The translations under genes and the position numbers were made by a program. 32,479 nucleotides of DNA from a virus. Of this stretch, positions 28,613 through 32,479 are shown one piece after another; position 1 is the stretch's first letter; each line of letters begins with the position of its first letter. The stretch is taken from positions 1 to 32,479 of the IMG/VR virus record IMGVR_UViG_3300032224_000235; one strand, written 5' to 3'. Below the pieces are notes generated by a model. It ran no database searches and was not told the origin of the DNA. It saw nothing but the letters and a program-made list of their open reading frames with translations.

Positions 28613-29791
28613 TTAACCCGTACCGGCGCTACCAAGACGAGTCAATGCGTAACTAAAATTTGTGGTTTTTCCAGCCGAAACATATAAATTGCTTGCGTCA
28701 AGCGTAAAAGTAAAACTGTACCCGCCAGTGTTTAGAAGAAGATTGGATGCCATTACGGTAACTCCGTAAGCACCAAAACCCTTTGAGATATGCAATAGCC
28801 ATGCTCCCTCCCAGCCGCCATCCAAACTATTTGAGCCAGATGCGACGACCATAACCATGCCTGATGTCAATGTGTTATTGATACGCCATATTGAACCAGT
28901 TGTACATATAGCCACTGCGGCTCCACCGCCAGTTAAGCTTACACTTGCCCCAGCATAAGTAGCACTGCCTTTATCGTCATAAAAGCCCGGAGCATTGCCA
29001 TCCCCATCAGACAGCACAATCTTGTTGCTTTCTGTGCGAATGTCTATGCTGTATTGGTTGCCGTTGAAGCCGCCAATGATGGTGTTCTTAGCACCAGAAG
29101 TAACGGAGTATCCAGCGCCAGAACCGATAAAAGTATTTGCCGCACCAGTGGTGCTATATCCTGCTTGATTGCCAAAATATGCACCAAAGTTACCAGTACT
29201 CAAATATCCCGCTTGATAGCCAAATGCCGCTACTTGAGTGCCCGTTACATTTGAATACCCCGCTTGATAACCCACAGCAGTGTTGTTTGAGGCTGTGGTG
29301 TTGGAGAGGAGGGCATCTTTACCCATAGCTGTGTTAGATGACCCTGTGGTATTCAACACTAAAGAGTTTTGGCCCAAAGACGAATTTCCAGTTGCTGTAG
29401 TTGTATCTCTTCCAGAGCCTGAACCTACTGCTGTATTTAAGCCCCCTGTACTAAATTTAAGCGCCCGATAACCAATCGCTGTATTTGAAGATGCTGTCGT
29501 ATTACTAAATAACGACTCCGTTCCCAATGCTATATTTTCAGAACCACTCGTATTAGCCGCCAAAGCACTAGCACCCACCGCAGTGTTGGCGGATACAGCA
29601 CCTGCGCCACGGCCTACGGTAACCCCTTGAACCGTGATGTCGCTTGTGGTGGTAAGGGTGGTGATTGTCCCGCCACCAACGGCCATAACCCCCGATGTAG
29701 ACGGCAAGGTCACAGTCACAGTACCAGCCACTGCTGGTGCGGAGAGCGTTACAGCGCCGCTAGTGTCTCCTGATACGATCACACTTGACAT
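28613..29791 (-). CDS. Tail fiber with YadA-head-like beta-helix repeats, 392 aa
   Basis: After a Val/Thr-rich N-terminal region (MSSVIVSGDTSGAVTLSAPA) residues about 65-240 contain repeats of about 17 residues of the form N-T-A-(V/I/M)-G-x-x-(A/S)-L-x-x-N-T-(T/S)-x-S-S, for example NTAVGASALAANTSG and NTAMGKDALLSNTTA. This is the pattern of left-handed beta-roll heads in trimeric adhesins (YadA_head type). The C-terminal 110 residues are a separate beta domain. A ribosome site (AAAGGA) precedes the ATG. The A/T-rich 3' end contrasts with the 5' end. A trimeric adhesive fiber is the best interpretation. Confidence 0.82.
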   Translation of the reverse strand: MSSVIVSGDTSGAVTLSAPAVAGTVTVTLPSTSGVMAVGGGTITTLTTTSDITVQGVTVGRGAGAVSANTAVGASALAANTSGSENIALGTESLFSNTTASSNTAIGYRALKFSTGGLNTAVGSGSGRDTTTATGNSSLGQNSLVLNTTGSSNTAMGKDALLSNTTASNNTAVGYQAGYSNVTGTQVAAFGYQAGYLSTGNFGAYFGNQAGYSTTGAANTFIGSGAGYSVTSGAKNTIIGGFNGNQYSIDIRTESNKIVLSDGDGNAPGFYDDKGSATYAGASVSLTGGGAAVAICTTGSIWRINNTLTSGMVMVVASGSNSLDGGWEGAWLLHISKGFGAYGVTVMASNLLLNTGGYSFTFTLDASNLYVSAGKTTNFSYALTRLGSAGTG

Positions 29792-29806
29792 ATTAAATCC
29801 TTTGTA

Positions 29807-30619
29807 TCACAACACAACCCAGCGTGAGCCGCTGGAAACAGTAACCACAGCACCGCTTGCCACCGTAATTGGCCCTGCCGATGAGCCTGAGTACCCCGCC
29901 GCAATGGTGTAGCTGGTAGCCACCGTCAAACTGTTCACCACAATTCCGTTGCTTGCCACTGGCACTCTGGCTTGCAATTCACCCGTTGAGGGCTTGTACA
30001 GCAGGGAGGCGTTGCCCGTATATAAAGTGGAAGCGTTGCCAGTCGTGACGCTGGAAAACACTGGATATAAATTACTTGCCGTGCTTGTGTCGTTGGAGAT
30101 CACCGCCCCGCCCAGGAGCGTCCAGTTTGCGCCGTCATATCCCTCATACTGGGACAACGTGCTGTTCCAACGAATCTTGCCCACTGCGCCCGTGGGCCGT
30201 TGACCTGTTGTACCCGCTGAAATCTGCAACGCACCCGTGGAAGTGAACGATGAATCGCCCGTAGCCGCAAGGATACCTACGTTGACCGTAGTCCCCGCAG
30301 AGTCTATGTACACCGCCCGTTCAGCAGGCTGGGTGACAAACACATCCTTTGACCCCGCAGCAAAATTTACCAGCGAACCTGAGTTGCTAGAAGCCAGAAC
30401 AGTTGTACGAGAAAGTAAGTTACCTGCTGTGGTGTACGTACCAATACCTACTTCCCACTCGCCTGTGATTACGTTGGCAATGGTGTAGTACGTGCTGTTG
30501 TTGTTTGCAACGCCAGCAAGAAAAGTCTGAAAGCCCGTGTACGCGCCACCAAGCGTTACAGAGCCAGTGCCTGTAGTGGTGGTAGTTTCCCTTACCCGGT
30601 CTGCAAGAATTAGTGCCAT
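29807..30619 (-). CDS. Tail fiber/adhesin, 270 aa, conserved N-terminal module
   Basis: The N-terminus MALILADRVRETTTTTGTGS then GFQTFLAGVANN, EWEVGIGTYTTAGN, LSRTTVLASSN and DVFVTQPAERAV is a well-conserved module in phage fibers and baseplate-proximal proteins. The C-terminal half (GKIRWNSTLSQYEGYDGANW) is a fiber domain that often interacts with glycans. AAGGAAC in the 3' end of the endonuclease gene is its ribosome site. It is the first fiber gene after the small structural block in transcription order and the most conserved, so it may anchor the other fibers to the tail. Confidence 0.82.
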   Translation of the reverse strand: MALILADRVRETTTTTGTGSVTLGGAYTGFQTFLAGVANNNSTYYTIANVITGEWEVGIGTYTTAGNLLSRTTVLASSNSGSLVNFAAGSKDVFVTQPAERAVYIDSAGTTVNVGILAATGDSSFTSTGALQISAGTTGQRPTGAVGKIRWNSTLSQYEGYDGANWTLLGGAVISNDTSTASNLYPVFSSVTTGNASTLYTGNASLLYKPSTGELQARVPVASNGIVVNSLTVATSYTIAAGYSGSSAGPITVASGAVVTVSSGSRWVVL

Positions 30620-30621
30620 TT

Positions 30622-31209
30622 TTAATAGTTCCTTTTTAGGTAGTCAGCGGCAGCAGCCAACGTACTGGGACTGTCTTTTGCAAAACCAAGCATCGTGTTG
30701 CAAGAATTACAAACATGCCCCCTTATTTTCCCAGAAATATGGCAATGATCTACCACAAGTTTTTCTTTGACTCCGCAAATTTCACAATTTTTTACATTGT
30801 TTTTTGCAAAATGCGTTGCTTCTTCTTTAGAAAATCCGTAGGAACGCATATAGCGTCGTACTTGTTGTTTTGCATTTTTGCAGGGGTCGCAATAATGGTA
30901 TAGCCCATCAACCGAACTTTTAAGAAGCTTAAATACAGAAGCGGTTTTTTCTTCTTTACAGCAGCTACAAAGTTTTGTAGCGGGGATATTTTTTATTGCG
31001 ATTTTTACTTTTTGTCTGTATTTTGCTTGTTCGATTTTTCTACATTCTTTACAAACCGGGTATTTACCGTCTGTGCGAGTTGTGTCCCCAGTAAAAGCAA
31101 ATAACGGTTTACTTGTACTGCATTTATTGCAAAATTTTAATTGACACGTATGAGTACCTAGCTCCTCAGAGCCAGCTACAGAAGTAGCAGGCAGATACTC
31201 GAGTGCCAT
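30622..31209 (-). CDS. Recombination endonuclease VII-type HNH enzyme with extra zinc ribbons, 195 aa
   Basis: The C-terminal domain is endonuclease VII-like: C142-x-x-C145, LVVDHCHISG (Asp154, His155, His157), IRGHVCNSCN (Cys167, Cys170, Asn171). Before it are two more zinc ribbons, Cys27/30 with Cys53/56 and Cys81/84 with Cys107/110. Similar free-standing enzymes in phages often act as homing endonucleases. The gene is much richer in A/T than its neighbours and interrupts a run of structural and fiber genes. AGGAG precedes the ATG, and the following fiber gene uses a ribosome site inside this gene's end. Confidence 0.85.
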   Translation of the reverse strand: MALEYLPATSVAGSEELGTHTCQLKFCNKCSTSKPLFAFTGDTTRTDGKYPVCKECRKIEQAKYRQKVKIAIKNIPATKLCSCCKEEKTASVFKLLKSSVDGLYHYCDPCKNAKQQVRRYMRSYGFSKEEATHFAKNNVKNCEICGVKEKLVVDHCHISGKIRGHVCNSCNTMLGFAKDSPSTLAAAADYLKRNY

Positions 31210-31212
31210 AGA

Positions 31213-31392
31213 TCATGCTCCTGTCAGTTGAGACTCTTCAAACCAACGTTGTTGAGTTGCGCCATCAGTGTCCGTCCATTCAATCAGATATGAAAACACA
31301 CCATCTTCGCTCATACGCAGAGCAAGCACTGGGCCTTGAGGGATGACTGCGACCGCCTTAACAACGTCGCCTTTTTTGAAAGTTGTTGCCAT
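31213..31392 (-). CDS. Small conserved phage protein, 59 aa
   Basis: This short frame (MATTFKKGDVVKAVAVIP, then QGPVLALRMSEDG, YLIEWTDTDGATQQRWF and EESQLTGA) resembles small phage proteins with an SH3-like beta-barrel pattern, as in KGDVV and YLIEW. The start follows the stop of the upstream structural gene by two bases, and its 3' end supplies the AGGAG ribosome site of the endonuclease gene. Its codon composition looks like the neighbouring structural genes rather than the A/T-rich endonuclease. A role in tail assembly is possible; none is shown. Confidence 0.72.
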   Translation of the reverse strand: MATTFKKGDVVKAVAVIPQGPVLALRMSEDGVFSYLIEWTDTDGATQQRWFEESQLTGA

Positions 31393-31394
31393 GA

Positions 31395-31973
31395 TTAACC
31401 TGCCAAGCTCAGAGTGTAGGTAACGGAAAGAGTGTCGCCCGAGACAACGGCGCGGTCCCCAGGAGAACTGAAGTCAGCGGCTGAGTACAGCGTACCAGTC
31501 GTACCACTCTTGGTGCTGTTACTGGTCAGGAACGCTCCGCCCACAGTGGTTGTGCCGTTGATACTGAATGAGGCCGGGGAAGCTGAATTGGTGGCTACCG
31601 AGGGGTTAGCAGTCGTAGGGGTTCCAATCGTGCAAGCAGGCCGTGTGGCTTGGCTGTAGGCCACAACTTCAGTCCAACCCGCATGGGAAGACATGGTGTC
31701 ACCAGCGGCGGGGTTGTTAGAAGCTGCCGCGCCATATAGACCAATATACCAAGCTGCGGTGTACGCACTGCCCGTGAAGTACTTGGCGTTCATGTCTTGC
31801 AACCCAACGTTGACCACCAGATTGGGGGCTTCGTCTTCCCACTTCAAGTTTCCTTGTGCATCATGGCACTGGATTTTGTACACGCCTTTTGCGCTTGCGC
31901 TATCAGCGGCAGAGCCACCAGCAACCAAGCTGCTTGAGGCAACATCTTTGGATTTAACTTTATCATTGAACAT
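31395..31973 (-). CDS. Phage structural protein, tail-associated, 192 aa
   Basis: The start has AAGGAGCGACC upstream. The N-terminus (MFNDKVKSKDVASSSLVAGG) and the order QGNLKWEDEAPNLVVNVGLQ, YTAAWYIGLYGAA, AGDTMSSHAGWTE, FSINGTTTVGGAFLTSN and SGDTLSVTYTLSLAG match a widely distributed phage virion protein of unknown exact role. Regular beta-strands and conserved aromatic residues suggest a compact beta-sandwich. It lies between the small SH3-like protein and the 140-residue structural protein in a tightly spaced block, consistent with tail or capsid accessory proteins. Confidence 0.78.
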   Translation of the reverse strand: MFNDKVKSKDVASSSLVAGGSAADSASAKGVYKIQCHDAQGNLKWEDEAPNLVVNVGLQDMNAKYFTGSAYTAAWYIGLYGAAASNNPAAGDTMSSHAGWTEVVAYSQATRPACTIGTPTTANPSVATNSASPASFSINGTTTVGGAFLTSNSTKSGTTGTLYSAADFSSPGDRAVVSGDTLSVTYTLSLAG

Positions 31974-31982
31974 GGTCGCTCC

Positions 31983-32405
31983 TTAAACAAGCCGAATGAG
32001 TGCCGATGTGCTTGTGTTTGCAGGCATCGTCACGGTGAAAGTTGAACTGGATGTTTTGTTAGACCCAAAGTCTAAGACGCACACAGCGCCATTGGCCCCG
32101 GCCTTGTAAATCAAAGCGCCCCTGGCAGTAATTACACCCGTCCACGCCGGAGATGAGAAATTAATATATGTGGTACTTCCAGATGGAGTTGTATCTGTAC
32201 TAACCGTAGCTGTTACCACCTGCCCGCCAGCAACGTAATTGCCACCAGACGCCTCACCAGTAGCGGTATACGCCGTTGTAGTTTGGTCTAGCGTGGCAGC
32301 GTTGGTATACAAGGCCAAGTAAAAGGTGTTTGACGAAAAGTTAAACGACCCAGTTACCAACCCCGACCGAAGCGTGTTGCAACTGAAGTTGCCTGTAAAT
32401 GCCAT
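31983..32405 (-). CDS. Phage structural protein, beta-rich, 140 aa
   Basis: The sequence order NTFYLALYTNAATLDQTTTA, YTATGEASGGNY, ITARGALIYKAG, VCVLDFGSNKTSSSTFTV and LIRLV is a frequent phage virion protein family found near tail genes. It is rich in Thr, Ser and aromatic residues with no signal peptide. The ATG overlaps the preceding stop (TAATG) and has only GGGG as a weak ribosome site, so coupling is likely. The function is inferred to be a small tail or decoration component; the family name is not known to me. Confidence 0.78.
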   Translation of the reverse strand: MAFTGNFSCNTLRSGLVTGSFNFSSNTFYLALYTNAATLDQTTTAYTATGEASGGNYVAGGQVVTATVSTDTTPSGSTTYINFSSPAWTGVITARGALIYKAGANGAVCVLDFGSNKTSSSTFTVTMPANTSTSALIRLV

Positions 32406-32479
32406 TAGCGTACCCCGTTATTTTGTGGCAACGGCGCTTGCCGATACTGACCACTGCGGTATGCATCACTACGCTCCAA
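32405..32479 (-). CDS. C-terminal end of an unidentified protein, partial
   Basis: The frame enters at the right edge and ends at TAA 32405-32407 in a TAATG overlap with the 140-residue gene. Only 24 residues are present (ending PLPQNNGVR). Position and overlap indicate a member of the same late structural block; no family can be assigned. Confidence 0.6.
   Translation of the reverse strand: MERSDAYRSGQYRQAPLPQNNGVR

Noticed and set aside
23364-30619. Diversity-generating retroelement acting on fiber genes
   Set aside because: No reverse transcriptase frame and no template/variable repeat pair were seen in the window.
1-32479. tRNA genes, integrase or attachment sites
   Set aside because: No cloverleaf-like segment, recombinase motif or flanking direct repeat could be supported by reading the sequence.

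Overview
The window is a contiguous piece of a double-stranded DNA bacteriophage genome. It holds virion, lysis and phage recombination genes packed almost end to end, with many ATGA and TAATG stop/start overlaps. No ribosomal, tRNA or housekeeping gene is visible. The GH24 endolysin, GTA-type 3-TM holin, P22-gp10-like tail protein, soluble-lytic-transglycosylase virion protein and giant polyvalent protein suggest a short-tailed (podovirus-like) phage of a Gram-negative host. The protein families resemble those of uncultured freshwater proteobacterial phages, but host and habitat are inference. Terminase, portal, capsid, polymerase and integrase genes are absent and probably lie outside the window.

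Layout. (1) 1-818, leftward: a partial PAPS-reductase-family PP-loop protein (1-437), preceded by a strong UUCG-loop terminator (449-480), and a VRR-NUC-type nuclease (531-818). (2) 819-897: a divergent promoter region. (3) 898-4800, rightward: an early/recombination operon with a Cas4/RecB-like PD-(D/E)XK nuclease, an ERF single-strand annealing protein, a small protein with an SSB-like DIPF tail, a ribbon-helix-helix protein, a truncated NrdR-like zinc ribbon, a Ref-type HNH nuclease and several small unknowns. (4) 4801-4819: a convergent junction holding a perfect 16-bp palindrome. (5) 4820-32479, leftward: the late module. Read in its direction of transcription (right to left) it contains small structural proteins, a probable selfish endonuclease VII gene, an array of six fiber-like genes interleaved with small accessory genes, a membrane/lysis cluster (two TM proteins, holin, endolysin), a large tail protein, four virion or ejection proteins, and finally the 2726-residue polyvalent protein.

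How the genes work together (inference from families). The early operon supplies nuclease, annealing and ssDNA-binding functions for recombination-dependent replication or repair. The late module builds the tail and receptor-binding apparatus and a set of glycine/glutamine-rich internal proteins plus a lytic transglycosylase for DNA delivery, and then lyses the cell. The giant protein carries a hydrophobic N-terminus, a HELLH zinc-peptidase motif, a tandem duplicated module, a TGT/DpdA-like barrel and an LPD38-like C-terminus. It is probably delivered with the DNA and acts on the new host.

The most unusual points are the TGT-like domain inside the giant protein, a dispersed palindrome (GTGGCAACGTTGCCAC family) found in coding linkers and at the convergent junction, a probable ATT start codon that adds 54 residues to one gene, an 11-fold exact 20-residue repeat, and a terminator placed directly against the ribosome-binding site of the PP-loop gene.
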